From Staphylococcus pasteuri (GTDB lineage Bacteria; Bacillota; Bacilli; Staphylococcales; Staphylococcaceae), in NCBI RefSeq assembly GCF_003970495.1, contig NZ_RXWW01000024.1, forward strand, positions 15,801 through 79,800: a stretch of DNA of 64,000 bases. Reading direction: 5' to 3'. Below the pieces are notes generated by a model. That model worked only from the letters and a program-made list of their open reading frames with translations, was not told the origin of the DNA and searched no databases. Shown here in pieces: positions 20,001 through 30,248 of the stretch (position 1 is its first letter; each line of letters begins with the position of its first letter). Made by a program: the position numbers and the translations under genes.

Positions 20001-20167
20001 TTTGAAAAATAAAATCACATATTAATATAAGGTCATATAGTTTTTATAAACGTTTCGTTTAGTGACTCATTTCATTCTACAACACAATGTTTTGTAGGAA
20101 GCTTTCCTTAACAATAAAGGAGAACTTCTTTTTTAATTTTTTTAAATTGGTGAAAGAAGGCGATCCA

Positions 20168-20566
20168 ATGAAAGTAGTATATTTTTCATTTTCAGGCAAT
20201 GTACGTCGATTCATTAAACGTGCTGAAATCGAAAATGCGATGGAAATTACATCTGACAACTGTACAGAAACTATTAATGAACCCTACATTTTAGTTACAG
20301 GAACCATAGGGTTTGGTGAGGTTCCTCAACAGGTTCAGGCTTTTTTAGATGTTAATCATTCAAATATTAAGGCCGTGGCTGCAAGTGGAAATAGAAACTG
20401 GGGTCAGAACTTTGCTAAAGCAGGGCGTACTATATCTGAAAAATATGATATTCCGTTGTTAATGAAGTTTGAAGTGCAGGGAACAAACAAAGACGTTATC
20501 GAATTTAAAAACAAGGTGGGTAATTTTAATGAAAACTATGGACGAGAAGAAGTACAATCATATTGA
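20168..20566 (+). CDS. nrdI: NrdI flavodoxin, ribonucleotide reductase activator
   Basis: A 132-residue flavodoxin that supplies superoxide to NrdF to form its dimanganese-tyrosyl radical. The FMN loops are visible: SFSGNVRRF (7-15), [10 protein letters not shown], and [11 protein letters not shown]. The start at 20168 has an AGAAGG SD and gives the normal length; the longer upstream frame has no support. It overlaps the start of nrdE by about 38 bases, so the two are coupled. Confidence 0.96.
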   Translation: MKVVYFSFSGNVRRFIKRAEIENAMEITSDNCTETINEPYILVTGTIGFGEVPQQVQAFLDVNHSNIKAVAASGNRNWGQNFAKAGRTISEKYDIPLLMKFEVQGTNKDVIEFKNKVGNFNENYGREEVQSY

Positions 20567-22634
20567 ATTAAATAACGAAGTTACAAAAAGAAAAGATAAT
20601 GGTTTTTTTAATTTAGAAAAAGACCAAGAGGCACTTAAAGTATACTTGGAAGAAATCCACGATAAAACAATTTATTTCGATAGCGAAATCGAAAGATTAC
20701 ATTATCTTGTAGACAATAACTTTTATTTCAATGTCTTTGAAAAATATAGTGAAGCAGATTTAATTGAAATTACAGAATATGCGAAATCAATTAATTTCCA
20801 ATTCGCAAGTTATATGTCAGCAAGCAAATTTTATAAAGACTATGCACTTAAAACCAATGATAAACAACAATTTTTAGAAGATTATAATCAACACGTCGCT
20901 ATCGTATCAATGTACTTAGCTAATGGTGATAAAAACCAAGCGAAACAATTTATTTCATCCATGGTTGAACAACGTTACCAACCAGCAACACCAACGTTTT
21001 TAAATGCTGGTAGAGCACGACGTGGAGAATTAGTGTCATGTTTCTTATTAGAAGTAGATGATAGTTTAAATTCTATTAACTTTATTGATTCAACTGCGAA
21101 ACAACTAAGTAAAATTGGTGGCGGCGTTGCTATCAATTTATCAAAATTACGTGCACGTGGTGAAGCAATCAAAGGTATTAAAGGTGTAGCTAAAGGTGTA
21201 TTACCTGTTGCTAAATCTTTAGAAGGTGGATTTAGTTATGCTGACCAATTAGGACAAAGACCTGGTGCAGGCGCAGTTTATTTAAACATCTTCCATTATG
21301 ATGTTGAAGAATTTTTAGATACTAAAAAGGTAAATGCTGATGAAGATTTACGCTTATCTACTATTTCAACTGGTTTAATTGTCCCTTCTAAATTCTTTGA
21401 TTTAGCTAAAGAAGGTAAAGACTTCTATATGTTTGCGCCACATACTGTAAAACAGGAATATGGTGTGACTTTAGATGACATCGATTTAGATAAATATTAT
21501 GACGACATGGTTGCAAATCCAAACGTTGAGAAAAAGAAAAAAGATGCTCGTGAAATGTTAAATACGATTGCACAAACACAATTACAATCAGGTTATCCTT
21601 ACTTAATGTTTAAAGATAATGCGAATAAAGTACATGCTAATTCTAATATTGGTCAAATTAAAATGAGTAACTTATGTACTGAAATTTTCCAATTACAAGA
21701 AACATCTGTAATAAATGATTACGGCACTGAAGATGACATTAAAAGAGATATTTCATGTAACCTAGGATCATTAAATATTGTTAATGTAATGGAATCTGGA
21801 AAATTCAGAGACTCAGTTCATACTGGTATGGATGCATTGACTGTGGTTAGTGATGAAGCTAATATTCAAAACGCACCTGGTGTTAAAAAAGCAAACAGTG
21901 AGTTACATTCTGTTGGTCTAGGAGTTATGAATTTACACGGTTACTTAGCTAAAAATAAAATAGGTTATGAATCAGAAGAAGCTAAAGATTTTGCTAATAT
22001 CTTCTTTATGATGATGAATTATTATTCTATTGAACGTTCTATGCAAATTGCTAAAGAACGTGGAGAAAAATATCTTGATTTTGAGAAATCTGACTATGCA
22101 AATGGAAAATATTTCGAATTCTACACATCTCAAGAATTTGAACCACAATTTGAAAAGGTACGTGAATTATTCGAAGGATTAGATATCCCAACTGCTGAAG
22201 ATTGGAAAGCACTACAAAAAGACGTTGAACAATATGGTTTATATCACGCATATCGATTAGCTATTGCACCAACTCAAAGTATTTCATATGTGCAAAATGC
22301 TACAAGTTCAGTGATGCCTATTGTTGACCAAATTGAAAGACGTACTTATGGTAATGCAGAAACGTTTTATCCAATGCCATTTTTATCACCAGAAACAATG
22401 TGGTATTACAAATCAGCATTTAACACTGATCAAATGAAATTAATTGATTTGGTATCAACTATTCAAACTCATGTTGACCAAGGTATTTCAACAATACTAT
22501 ATGTTAATTCAGAAATTTCTACTCGAGAACTTTCTAGATTATATGTATATGCGCATCATAAAGGTTTGAAATCTCTATACTATACTCGTAATAAATTATT
22601 AAGTGTAGAAGAATGTACAAGTTGTGCTATCTAA
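20529..22634 (+). CDS. nrdE: Class Ib ribonucleoside-diphosphate reductase, alpha subunit
   Basis: Catalytic subunit reducing NDPs to dNDPs, 701 residues. The disulphide and thiyl cysteines are in [20 protein letters not shown] and [10 protein letters not shown]; the C-terminal shuttle pair is in EECTSCAI. There is no ATP-cone, as expected for NrdE. The start [11 protein letters not shown] has AAGGTGG nine bases upstream and matches the length of staphylococcal NrdE. The gene is followed not directly by nrdF but by a 390-base spacer with a structured repeat. Confidence 0.97.
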   Translation: MKTMDEKKYNHIELNNEVTKRKDNGFFNLEKDQEALKVYLEEIHDKTIYFDSEIERLHYLVDNNFYFNVFEKYSEADLIEITEYAKSINFQFASYMSASKFYKDYALKTNDKQQFLEDYNQHVAIVSMYLANGDKNQAKQFISSMVEQRYQPATPTFLNAGRARRGELVSCFLLEVDDSLNSINFIDSTAKQLSKIGGGVAINLSKLRARGEAIKGIKGVAKGVLPVAKSLEGGFSYADQLGQRPGAGAVYLNIFHYDVEEFLDTKKVNADEDLRLSTISTGLIVPSKFFDLAKEGKDFYMFAPHTVKQEYGVTLDDIDLDKYYDDMVANPNVEKKKKDAREMLNTIAQTQLQSGYPYLMFKDNANKVHANSNIGQIKMSNLCTEIFQLQETSVINDYGTEDDIKRDISCNLGSLNIVNVMESGKFRDSVHTGMDALTVVSDEANIQNAPGVKKANSELHSVGLGVMNLHGYLAKNKIGYESEEAKDFANIFFMMMNYYSIERSMQIAKERGEKYLDFEKSDYANGKYFEFYTSQEFEPQFEKVRELFEGLDIPTAEDWKALQKDVEQYGLYHAYRLAIAPTQSISYVQNATSSVMPIVDQIERRTYGNAETFYPMPFLSPETMWYYKSAFNTDQMKLIDLVSTIQTHVDQGISTILYVNSEISTRELSRLYVYAHHKGLKSLYYTRNKLLSVEECTSCAI

Positions 22635-23024
22635 AATCATAAACAAATATAATAGAACATTTAGTTTAATCTAATTGAATTTATGATTTAGAGTATCTAA
22701 AAGAATAAAGAAAAGTGGTTGAGACATAAAGTCTTTGTGCTCTGGGAAACTGATTAACGGCGTCCCAAAAGCAGGATTTTCGGCAGAAGGGACCCAACAC
22801 AGAGAATTTCACAAAGAAATTCTACAAGTAATGCAAGTTGGGCAAACTCACACGATTCGACAAAATTTGAGAAACAATTTTGCTCATCGTCCGGTTCTGC
22901 TCAAATCCTAAGCGCTTTTGTCCCGACCTCTGTTAATACATAACCTTAATAAGGGATTAGGTAGTTTAATTGAAAGTTAGTGGTTATCTGTCACCTTAAT
23001 TAAAGGATAGGAGGATTATTATTC
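22635..23024. other. Spacer nrdE-nrdF containing a structured repeat
   Basis: 390 bases, no gene. Its centre (22714-22931) is the STAR-like element listed separately; the right end has the AGGAGG SD of nrdF. Confidence 0.7.
22714..22931. repeat. Staphylococcal intergenic structured repeat (STAR-like)
   Basis: About 218 bases bounded by imperfect inverted ends (AGTGGTTGAGACA / TGTCCCGACCTCT). Three nested hairpins are visible: CCCAAC / GTTGGG (22793-22842) enclosing AGAATTTC / GAAATTCT, and CGAT..CAAAATT / AATTTTG..ATCG (22853-22889). On the minus strand GTGTTGGGTCCC is one base from the STAR core TGTTGGGGCCC. The base composition is richer in GC than the surroundings. Copies of related sequence are common between staphylococcal genes; only this copy is in the window. 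Confidence 0.65.
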
Positions 23025-23999
23025 ATGAAGGCCGTCAATTGGAATACCCAAGAAGATATGACTAATATGTTTTGGCGTCAAAATATATCTCAAATGTGGG
23101 TAGAAACAGAATTTAAAGTATCAAAGGATATCGCAAGTTGGAAAACGTTATCTGAAGCTGAAAAGAATACATTTAAAAAAGCGTTAGCAGGTTTAACAGG
23201 TTTAGACACACACCAAGCAGATGATGGTATGCCATTAATAATGCTTCATACTACTGATTTAAGAAAAAAAGCAGTATATTCATTTATGGCAATGATGGAA
23301 CAAATTCATGCTAAAAGTTATTCTCATATTTTCACTACATTATTACCTTCTAGTGAAACAAACTATTTATTAGATACGTGGGTTATTGAAGAACCTCATT
23401 TAAAATATAAATCAGATAAAATCATCGAAAACTATCATAAATTATGGGGTAAAGAAGCTTCCATTTTCGACCAGTACATTGCTAGAGTATCAAGTGTTTT
23501 CTTAGAAACATTTTTATTCTATTCAGGTTTTTACTATCCACTATATCTAGCTGGTCAAGGAAAGATGACAACATCTGGAGAAATTATTCGTAAAATATTA
23601 TTGGATGAATCTATTCATGGTGTCTTTACTGGATTAGATGCACAAAGCTTAAGAAATGAACTATCTGAAAGTGAAAAGCAACGAGCTGATCAAGAAATGT
23701 ATAAATTATTAAAAGAGTTATATGATAATGAAGTATCATATACACATCTGTTATATGATGACATTGGATTAGCAGAAGATGTACTGAATTACGTTAAATA
23801 TAATGGTAATAAAGCATTATCAAATCTTGGTTTTGAACCTTATTTTGAAGAACGTGAATTCAACCCTATTATTGAAAATGCCTTAGACACTACAACTAAA
23901 AATCATGATTTCTTCTCTGTAAAAGGTGACGGTTATACACTGGCTCTAAATGTTGAAGCTTTAAGAGATGAAGATTTTATATTCGATGACGAGAAATAA
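23025..23999 (+). CDS. nrdF: Class Ib ribonucleoside-diphosphate reductase, beta subunit
   Basis: Radical-carrying subunit, 324 residues. Metal ligands and radical site by family alignment: D61 (DTHQ), E92, H95 and the tyrosyl radical Y99 in EQIHAKSYSHI, then glutamates in LETFLFYSGFY and the DESIHG pair. The radical is presumably a dimanganese-tyrosyl cofactor activated by NrdI. AGGAGG lies ten bases before the ATG. The large spacer from nrdE suggests it may also have its own promoter or altered mRNA stability. Confidence 0.97.
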   Translation: MKAVNWNTQEDMTNMFWRQNISQMWVETEFKVSKDIASWKTLSEAEKNTFKKALAGLTGLDTHQADDGMPLIMLHTTDLRKKAVYSFMAMMEQIHAKSYSHIFTTLLPSSETNYLLDTWVIEEPHLKYKSDKIIENYHKLWGKEASIFDQYIARVSSVFLETFLFYSGFYYPLYLAGQGKMTTSGEIIRKILLDESIHGVFTGLDAQSLRNELSESEKQRADQEMYKLLKELYDNEVSYTHLLYDDIGLAEDVLNYVKYNGNKALSNLGFEPYFEEREFNPIIENALDTTTKNHDFFSVKGDGYTLALNVEALRDEDFIFDDEK

Positions 24000-24009
24000 A
24001 TAATAAACA

Positions 24010-24056
24010 GTCTTAATTTTAATCGCTATGAGATTAAAATTAAGACTTTTTTTATG
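24010..24056 (+). terminator. Intrinsic terminator of nrdF
   Basis: Perfect 15-bp stem GTCTTAATTTTAATC / GATTAAAATTAAGAC, seven-base loop, then a run of T. Confidence 0.92.
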
Positions 24057-24149
24057 TTTTTAACTTAAATATTAAAATTAATCAAATTTACAGCAATATT
24101 TTTCGAAAACCTATTGAATATTACCAATAAATTCTGTAACATTTTAAAT

Positions 24150-24168
24150 GATAACGATTATCATTATC
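24150..24168. promoter_or_regulatory. Fur box of the sst operon
   Basis: GATAACGATTATCATTATC agrees with the 19-base Fur consensus at 17 positions. It lies 41 bases before sstA, downstream of a weak TTGAAT-16-TGTAAC promoter (24114-24141). Confidence 0.88.
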
Positions 24169-24208
24169 GTCAGAAATAATAAGAATTACTATTCAAGGAG
24201 AAAGTGTT

Positions 24209-25177
24209 ATGAAGTTTTTACTTAAGGGATATGTTTTACTCATCTTTCTCGTTGCGTTTACGGTTCTTTCTTTATTTGTTGGTGTTAGCCAAATATCGAT
24301 TACTGATATTTTCCATCTTAACAGCGACCAATTAAATATTATTTTATCGAGTCGTATTCCTCGAACAGTTAGTATTCTCATATCAGGTAGTACATTGGGT
24401 ATCGCTGGTTTAATTATGCAACAAATGATGCAAAATAAATTTGTAAGTCCAACGACAGCAGGTACGATGGAATGGGCAAAATTAGGTATTTTATTATCTT
24501 TAATTTTCTTTCCTAAAGGACATATACTTATCAAATTAATTTTTGCTGTTATATGCAGTGTAGTTGGAACTTATTTCTTTGTTAAATTAGTTCAACTTAT
24601 TAAGGTAAAAGATGTCATCTTTATTCCGTTGTTAGGTATTATGCTTGGTGGCATAGTTTCTAGTTTTACGACATTTATTGCGTTACGTACAAATGCAGTT
24701 CAAAGCATAGGTAATTGGTTGAATGGTAATTTTGCCATTATTACTAGTGGTCGTTACGAAGTATTATATTTAAGTATTCCGTTTTTAATAATTACATATA
24801 TATTTGCGAACCATTTTACGATTGCGGGTATGGGCAAAGACTTCAGCCATAACTTAGGAGTTAACTATGAAAAAATAATTAACATCGCTTTATTTATAAC
24901 TGCAACAATTACTGCGCTTGTTGTTGTCACTGTTGGTACATTACCATTTCTAGGGTTAATTGTTCCTAATATCATTTCAATTTATAGAGGAGACCATTTA
25001 AAACATGCTTTACCTCATACAATGATGTTAGGTGTGGTCTTTGTGCTGTTTTCAGACATTATAGGTCGACTAATCGTGTACCCATACGAAATTAACATCG
25101 GTTTAACTATAGGTGTGTTTGGAACTATTATATTCCTTATCTTATTGATGAAAGGTAGGGGTAATTATGCTAACTAA
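24209..25177 (+). CDS. sstA: Iron-siderophore ABC transporter permease SstA
   Basis: A 322-residue FecCD-type permease with about nine hydrophobic segments; the family motif SRIPRTVSILISGSTLGIAG lies near residues 46-66 and the coupling region contains NLGVNYEK followed by PFLGLIVPNI. With SstB it forms the channel for uptake of catechol iron complexes (siderophores, host catecholamines). First gene of sstABCD, directly behind a Fur box, so iron-repressed. It overlaps sstB by 11 bases. Confidence 0.94.
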   Translation: MKFLLKGYVLLIFLVAFTVLSLFVGVSQISITDIFHLNSDQLNIILSSRIPRTVSILISGSTLGIAGLIMQQMMQNKFVSPTTAGTMEWAKLGILLSLIFFPKGHILIKLIFAVICSVVGTYFFVKLVQLIKVKDVIFIPLLGIMLGGIVSSFTTFIALRTNAVQSIGNWLNGNFAIITSGRYEVLYLSIPFLIITYIFANHFTIAGMGKDFSHNLGVNYEKIINIALFITATITALVVVTVGTLPFLGLIVPNIISIYRGDHLKHALPHTMMLGVVFVLFSDIIGRLIVYPYEINIGLTIGVFGTIIFLILLMKGRGNYAN

Positions 25178-26126
25178 ACACAATAAGAAAGTATTGTTAC
25201 TAACCTTAATCACACTAATTATAGGTGTTTTATATTTATTGTTAGGTATTGATTTTGAAATATTTGATTATCAAATCCAAAGTCGTTTAAGAAAATTCAT
25301 ATTAATTATTTTAGTTGGCGGTGCTATAGGTACTTCCGTTGTTATTTTCCAAGCTATTACGACAAATCGGTTACTGACACCATCAATCATTGGTCTTGAT
25401 TCCGTATACTTATTTGTGAAAATTTTACCTGTTTTTATATTAGGAACTCAATCCACATTAGTTACTAATGTTTATATTAATTTTGTCATTACATTATTAG
25501 CAATGGTATTATTTGCGCTTTTCTTATTCCAAGTTTTATTTAAAATAGGCCATTTTTCTGTTTATTTCATACTTTTAGTTGGTGTCGTACTTGGAACATT
25601 TTTTAGAAGTATTACAGGTTTTATCCAATTAGTTATGGATCCAGAATCATTTTTAGCTGTTCAAAGTACAATGTTTGCTAACTTTGACGCTTCTAATTCA
25701 AAACTTGTTGGATTTTCAGCTATCGTATTAGCCGTGTTAATCGTCATTACTATTATCTCACTTCCATATTTAGATGTCTTATTGCTCGGTAGAGAACAAG
25801 CAATTAATTTAGGCGTCAATTATGAAAAAGTAACAAGATTATTTCTCATTGTTGTTGCTGTTTTAGTATCTGTTTCAACAGCTTTAGTAGGTCCAATTAC
25901 ATTTTTAGGACTATTAACTGTCAATTTAGCACATGAATTTATCAAGACTTATGAGCATAAATATATACTACCTGCTACATTATGTTTTAGTTGGATAAGT
26001 TTATTTATAGCGCAATGGGTTGTTGAACATCTTTTTGAAGCGACTACTGAAGTAAGTATAATTATTGACCTTATAGGTGGAAGTTACTTTATATACTTAT
26101 TAGTTAGAGGGAGAAATGCCAATTGA
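25167..26126 (+). CDS. sstB: Iron-siderophore ABC transporter permease SstB
   Basis: Second FecCD-type permease, 319 residues, with NLGVNYEKVTRLFL and GPITFLGLLTVNLAHEF in the coupling region. Its start lies within the end of sstA and its stop overlaps the TTG start of sstC, so all three are coupled. Confidence 0.94.
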   Translation: MLTKHNKKVLLLTLITLIIGVLYLLLGIDFEIFDYQIQSRLRKFILIILVGGAIGTSVVIFQAITTNRLLTPSIIGLDSVYLFVKILPVFILGTQSTLVTNVYINFVITLLAMVLFALFLFQVLFKIGHFSVYFILLVGVVLGTFFRSITGFIQLVMDPESFLAVQSTMFANFDASNSKLVGFSAIVLAVLIVITIISLPYLDVLLLGREQAINLGVNYEKVTRLFLIVVAVLVSVSTALVGPITFLGLLTVNLAHEFIKTYEHKYILPATLCFSWISLFIAQWVVEHLFEATTEVSIIIDLIGGSYFIYLLVRGRNAN

Positions 26127-26896
26127 TCCAAATTCAAAGTTTAAATAAATCCATTCAGAAGAAGAAAATTTTAAAAGATATTAATGTTGATATTGAAAAA
26201 GGAAAAATCACATCACTTATTGGTCCAAACGGTGCAGGAAAAAGTACTTTATTATCAACAATCACAAAGTTGATTCAGATTGATAGTGGCACTGTCAAAA
26301 TTGAAGATAAGTATATGGATGATTACAAAACAGATGAATTAGCTAAAAAAATTTCAATATTAAAACAAACTAATCATACTGAAATGAATATTACTGTTGA
26401 ACAATTAGTTAATTTTGGAAGATTTCCTTATTGCAAAGGACACTTAAAACAAGAAGATAAAGAACAAGTACAATATGCCTTAGATTTATTACAGTTAAAT
26501 GAAATAAAGGATAGAAATATCAAAACATTGTCAGGAGGACAACGTCAACGCGCTTATATAGCGATGACGATCGCACAAAATACTGAATACATTTTATTAG
26601 ATGAACCACTAAATAATCTAGATATGAAACATTCAGTACAAATTATGCAAACTTTGCGTACATTAGCAAAAACATTAAATAAAACAATCGTTATTGTATT
26701 ACATGATATTAATTTTGCATCCTGTTATTCAGATAATATTATTGCTTTAAAAAATGGTGAACTTGTTCGTTCTGGTAGTAATCAAACTGTTATTCAAAGC
26801 AATGTATTAAGAGAATTATATGAAATGGATGTCAAAGTTGAAAATGTAAATGGTCAACGTATTTGTCTATATTATGATGAATTGATATTGAATTAA
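26123..26896 (+). CDS. sstC: Iron-siderophore ABC transporter ATPase SstC
   Basis: A 257-residue FepC-like ATPase: Walker A GPNGAGKST near 34, signature LSGGQRQRAYIAM near 136, Walker B YILLDEPLNNLD, H-loop VLHD. The start is TTG at 26123, overlapping the sstB stop (TTGA), with a GAGGGAGAA SD upstream; no in-frame ATG lies near the beginning of the conserved domain. Confidence 0.93.
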   Translation: MIQIQSLNKSIQKKKILKDINVDIEKGKITSLIGPNGAGKSTLLSTITKLIQIDSGTVKIEDKYMDDYKTDELAKKISILKQTNHTEMNITVEQLVNFGRFPYCKGHLKQEDKEQVQYALDLLQLNEIKDRNIKTLSGGQRQRAYIAMTIAQNTEYILLDEPLNNLDMKHSVQIMQTLRTLAKTLNKTIVIVLHDINFASCYSDNIIALKNGELVRSGSNQTVIQSNVLRELYEMDVKVENVNGQRICLYYDELILN

Positions 26897-27010
26897 CACT
26901 AGTTTTATTAGACCTTTAAAGGAGTGATGCTTATAGTATATGGATAAATCAATCTATTCAAACACGTTCCTCTCAGCCAATCGATAAAATTAAAAAGGAG
27001 TTATTACATA

Positions 27011-28045
27011 ATGAAAAAATCTATTTTAGTCTTATTATTATCTTTAGTATTAGTTTTAGCAGCGTGTGGTAACAACTCTAACAACGATGATTCTGATTCT
27101 AAATCTGAAAAAAGTGGTTCAAAAGACACTGTTAAAATCGAAAATAATTATGAAGCACAAGGAAAAGAAAAAGACGGTAGCGATGCTAAAAAGGTAAAAG
27201 AAACAGTGGAAGTACCTAAAAATCCTAAAAATGCTGTCGTATTAGATTACGGTGCTTTAAACGATTTAAAAGAAATGGGTCTTTCTAGTAAAGTAAAAGC
27301 TTTACCTAAAGGTGAAGGCGGTAAATCATTACCAGATTTCTTAGATGATTTTAAATCTGATAAATATTTAAATACTGGTAACCTAAAACAAGTTAATTTC
27401 GATAAAGTTGCTGAAGCAAAACCAGAAGTGATTTTTATTTCAGGTAGAACAGCTAATCAGAAAAATTTAGATGAATTTAAAAAAGCAGCACCTAAAGCTA
27501 AAATTGTTTACATGGGTACAGATGATAAACATTATCTAAAATCTATGAAAGAAAATACAGAAAAATTAGGTAAAATTTACGATAAAGAAGATAAAGCGAA
27601 ATCATTAACTAAGAAACTAGATAAAAAAGTTGATGCAATGAAAGATAAAACATCTAAATTTGATAAAAAAGTAATGTATTTATTAGTCAATGAAGGTGAA
27701 TTATCTACATTTGGTCCAGGATCTCGTTTTGGTGGTTTAGTATTTGATACACTTGGATTTAAACCAGTCGATAAACATGTAACTAAAGGACCACATGGTC
27801 AAAATGTTAATAACGAATATATTAATAAAGAAAATCCAGATGTGATTTTAGCAATGGATAGAGGACAAGTTGTTTCTAATAATGCGACTGCTAAGAAAAC
27901 ATTAAATAATGATGTATTGAAAAACGTAAAAGCCGTTAAAGATCATAAAATTTATGAACTTGATCCTAAATTATGGTATTTTGCTTCTGGTTCAACAACT
28001 ACTACTATGAAACAAATTGATGAATTAGAAGAAGTTGTAAAATAA
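27011..28045 (+). CDS. sstD: Iron-siderophore binding lipoprotein SstD
   Basis: A 344-residue class III substrate-binding lipoprotein. Signal peptide with lipobox LVLAAC, the lipidated cysteine being near residue 19. It is followed by a charged, low-complexity linker rich in S, D, N and K, and then a FhuD/CeuE-type domain with KVMYLLVNEGELSTFGPGS in the middle. Delivers ferric catechols to SstAB. Separated from sstC by 114 bases with its own AAGGAG SD; ends at a terminator. Confidence 0.94.
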   Translation: MKKSILVLLLSLVLVLAACGNNSNNDDSDSKSEKSGSKDTVKIENNYEAQGKEKDGSDAKKVKETVEVPKNPKNAVVLDYGALNDLKEMGLSSKVKALPKGEGGKSLPDFLDDFKSDKYLNTGNLKQVNFDKVAEAKPEVIFISGRTANQKNLDEFKKAAPKAKIVYMGTDDKHYLKSMKENTEKLGKIYDKEDKAKSLTKKLDKKVDAMKDKTSKFDKKVMYLLVNEGELSTFGPGSRFGGLVFDTLGFKPVDKHVTKGPHGQNVNNEYINKENPDVILAMDRGQVVSNNATAKKTLNNDVLKNVKAVKDHKIYELDPKLWYFASGSTTTTMKQIDELEEVVK

Positions 28046-28053
28046 TAAATAAT

Positions 28054-28095
28054 AAGCGCTAATAGCCTCATTGTGAGAGCCATTAGCGCTTTTAT
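28054..28095 (+). terminator. Intrinsic terminator of sstABCD
   Basis: AAGCGCTAAT / ATTAGCGCTT stem extended by GC pairs, then TTTTAT. The CHY zinc-finger gene converges on it. Confidence 0.88.
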
Positions 28096-28107
28096 CATTT
28101 TAAATTA

Positions 28108-28422
28108 TTAAACTTCGAAATAAAGATGGTAATGGAATTTACATCTATGATTAAAGTGAGATTGACATTTCGGACAAGATTCAACCATCATGTATTCGTT
28201 GATTGTCATTTCATTTTTACAGACACCACACATAATGGCATACTCGTTAAATTCATCTTCACTCCAGCGTTTGATAGGATGTGTCTCATGGTCGTTGTGA
28301 CATTGATAACAAGGATAATATTTATTACAGCATTTGAATTTAATTGCTATAATATCCAAAAATGACTGATAATGTATGCATCTTGTTTCATTATCAACAA
28401 TTGAACCGTAAACTTTCGGCAA
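28108..28422 (-). CDS. CHY zinc-finger protein
   Basis: A 104-residue protein with the CHY-type arrangement of cysteines and histidines: RCIHYQ, KCCNKYYPCYQCHNDHETH, CGVCKNEMTI and CPKCQSHFNHRC, enough ligands for about three zinc ions. The W in KRWSEDEF is typical. Function of the bacterial family is unknown. It lies 23 bases after murB on the same strand, so probably cotranscribed. Confidence 0.85.
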   Translation of the reverse strand: MPKVYGSIVDNETRCIHYQSFLDIIAIKFKCCNKYYPCYQCHNDHETHPIKRWSEDEFNEYAIMCGVCKNEMTINEYMMVESCPKCQSHFNHRCKFHYHLYFEV

Positions 28423-28445
28423 AGAAACAAACCTCCTATAACCAA

Positions 28446-29369
28446 TTAATCTGCGTCCGGATGTTCTCCTATAATACGTACCTCTGTATTTAATTCAACA
28501 TCAAATTTATCTTTAACTGTTTTTTGAACATGATGGATTAAATCTTCATAATCTGTCGCTGTACCTTTATCTACATTAACCATAAATCCAGCATGTTTAG
28601 TTGAAACTTCAACGCCACCAATACGATGACCTTGTAGATTAGAATCTTGAATTAATTTACCAGCAAAATGGCCTGGTGGTCTTTGGAAGACACTTCCACA
28701 TGATGGATATTCAAGTGGTTGTTTAGTTTCACGGCGTTCAGTTAAATCGTCCATTTTAGCTTGAATTTCTTTTAAGTTACCAGGTTCTAATGTAAATGCA
28801 GCTTCTAAAACTACGAGATGTTTTTTCTGTACGATACTATTTCTGTAATCTAGTTCTAATTCTTGAGTTGTTAATTTAAGTAAATCACCATTTTCATTAA
28901 CACATAGTGCATAGTCAATACAATCTTTCACTTCGCCACCATAAGCGCCAGCATTCATAAATACTGCACCGCCAATTGATCCTGGTATGCCGCATGCAAA
29001 TTCTAAACCAGTTAGTGCGTAGTCTCTTGCTACACGTGAAACATCAATAATGGCTGCACCGCTACCCGCGATAATTGCATCATCTGACACATCAATATGC
29101 TTTAATGATAATAGGCTCAATACAATACCTCTAATGCCGCCTTCTCGGATAATAATATTCGAACCATTTCCTAAATAAGTGACTGGAATATTATTTTGGT
29201 TTGCATATTTAACAATCGCTTGTACTTCCTCATTTTTAGTAGGTGAAAGATAAAAATCAGCTTTACCGCCAGTTTCAGTGTAAGTGTATTTTTTTAAAGG
29301 TTCATCTACTTCAATAATGTCGTTTGGAATAATTTCTTGCAAACCTTTTAATATATCGTTTTTATTCAC
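28446..29369 (-). CDS. murB: UDP-N-acetylenolpyruvoylglucosamine reductase
   Basis: FAD enzyme reducing UDP-GlcNAc-enolpyruvate to UDP-MurNAc, 307 residues, type II MurB. FAD-binding motifs [17 protein letters not shown] and [22 protein letters not shown]; the active-site serine is in [11 protein letters not shown], and the C-terminal RIIGEHP carries the catalytic glutamate. Single essential copy expected in the cytoplasm. Confidence 0.97.
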   Translation of the reverse strand: MNKNDILKGLQEIIPNDIIEVDEPLKKYTYTETGGKADFYLSPTKNEEVQAIVKYANQNNIPVTYLGNGSNIIIREGGIRGIVLSLLSLKHIDVSDDAIIAGSGAAIIDVSRVARDYALTGLEFACGIPGSIGGAVFMNAGAYGGEVKDCIDYALCVNENGDLLKLTTQELELDYRNSIVQKKHLVVLEAAFTLEPGNLKEIQAKMDDLTERRETKQPLEYPSCGSVFQRPPGHFAGKLIQDSNLQGHRIGGVEVSTKHAGFMVNVDKGTATDYEDLIHHVQKTVKDKFDVELNTEVRIIGEHPDAD

Positions 29370-29606
29370 TATCCGTACGTCCTTTCTTTATTCAATACTA
29401 ATATTATTATTATATCAATTTTATTTGCTATTTGCGAAATAAGAAGATATTATACGCAAAGTAAACCGACTAAGATGTGTATAATACATTATTATTTTAT
29501 TTTGATTTATATGCTATATAATTATGATATGTTGAACATTTATAATGAGATTTTTAATATCGTAAATATAAATTTATATAATGATTGGTAGATTATATGT
29601 TTCTCT

Positions 29607-30134
29607 TTATTTTAAGTGACCATATTGTTTGTATATATTTTCAAATATAGATTGCTTTTGGCTTTCATACGTTCTTATTGATTCAACATTGTTTAATAAT
29701 TGTTTCTTTTTTTGAGCGAATTCATTTGCGATATCTATATTATTATTTAATATGTGATCGACAGTTTGATATTGTTCAAATAATTGAGTGTTTAATTGAA
29801 CGATGTGTAAACGAACTTCTTGCTTTAATTCTCTAAGATTATTAAACTTTGCCATCATTACTTTCTTTTTATAAGCGTGATGTAATCGATAAAATCCAGC
29901 ATAATTGAGACGCTTTTCATCTAATGATGTAATATCATGTAAATTATCTACACCGATAAGCAAATCAAGTATGGGTTCAGTCTCATAATTAAAATGCTTC
30001 GTTCCACCAATATGCTGTGTATATTTAATTGGTGAATCTAGTAAATTATACAATAGAGCGCTTGTTTCTTGATATAAATGGTTGTAATGGTCATCTGCTT
30101 GATATTTAATGAGAGGTTGAACATGCCCGTACAT
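29607..30134 (-). CDS. GrpB-like (UPF0157) nucleotidyltransferase-fold protein
   Basis: A 175-residue protein. The segment HIGGTKHFNYETEPILDLLIGV resembles the GSTAVPGLxAKPIIDI motif of GrpB proteins, a nucleotidyltransferase-like fold, but the motif is degenerate. YAGFYRLHHAYKKKVMM and the helical C-terminus also fit. No enzymatic activity is established for this family. Monocistronic, divergent from the lipoprotein gene at 30249. The 237-base gap to murB shows no further gene. Confidence 0.65.
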   Translation of the reverse strand: MYGHVQPLIKYQADDHYNHLYQETSALLYNLLDSPIKYTQHIGGTKHFNYETEPILDLLIGVDNLHDITSLDEKRLNYAGFYRLHHAYKKKVMMAKFNNLRELKQEVRLHIVQLNTQLFEQYQTVDHILNNNIDIANEFAQKKKQLLNNVESIRTYESQKQSIFENIYKQYGHLK

Positions 30135-30248
30135 GGTTTTACTCCTTTGTTATAAATTGGTAAGCTATAAAGTCTGAGATACTATAACATAATTTATTTT
30201 CTTAATAAATACGTTTCTGTATAATGTTCTATGGTAAGGGGTGCAAAT

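Larger units (their letters stand above)
19368..20167. other. 800-base regulatory gap between eamA and nrdI
   Basis: No protein gene that I can support. It contains a plus-strand promoter with a LexA box at 19439-19488, a cre-like site at 19552-19565, two NrdR boxes (19832-19847 and 19985-20000) and a hairpin plus U-tract just before nrdI. A 31-codon frame at 19508-19603 has no SD. Unusually long for this compact chromosome. Confidence 0.7.

Noticed and set aside
20087-20167. Upstream extension of nrdI
   Set aside because: Leads through an AT-rich hairpin and U-tract region; the start at 20168 has an SD and gives the standard NrdI length.
26918-26946. Six-codon frame MLIVYG between sstC and sstD
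   Set aside because: The SD-like AAAGGAG is only two bases from the ATG, too close for normal initiation; probably chance.
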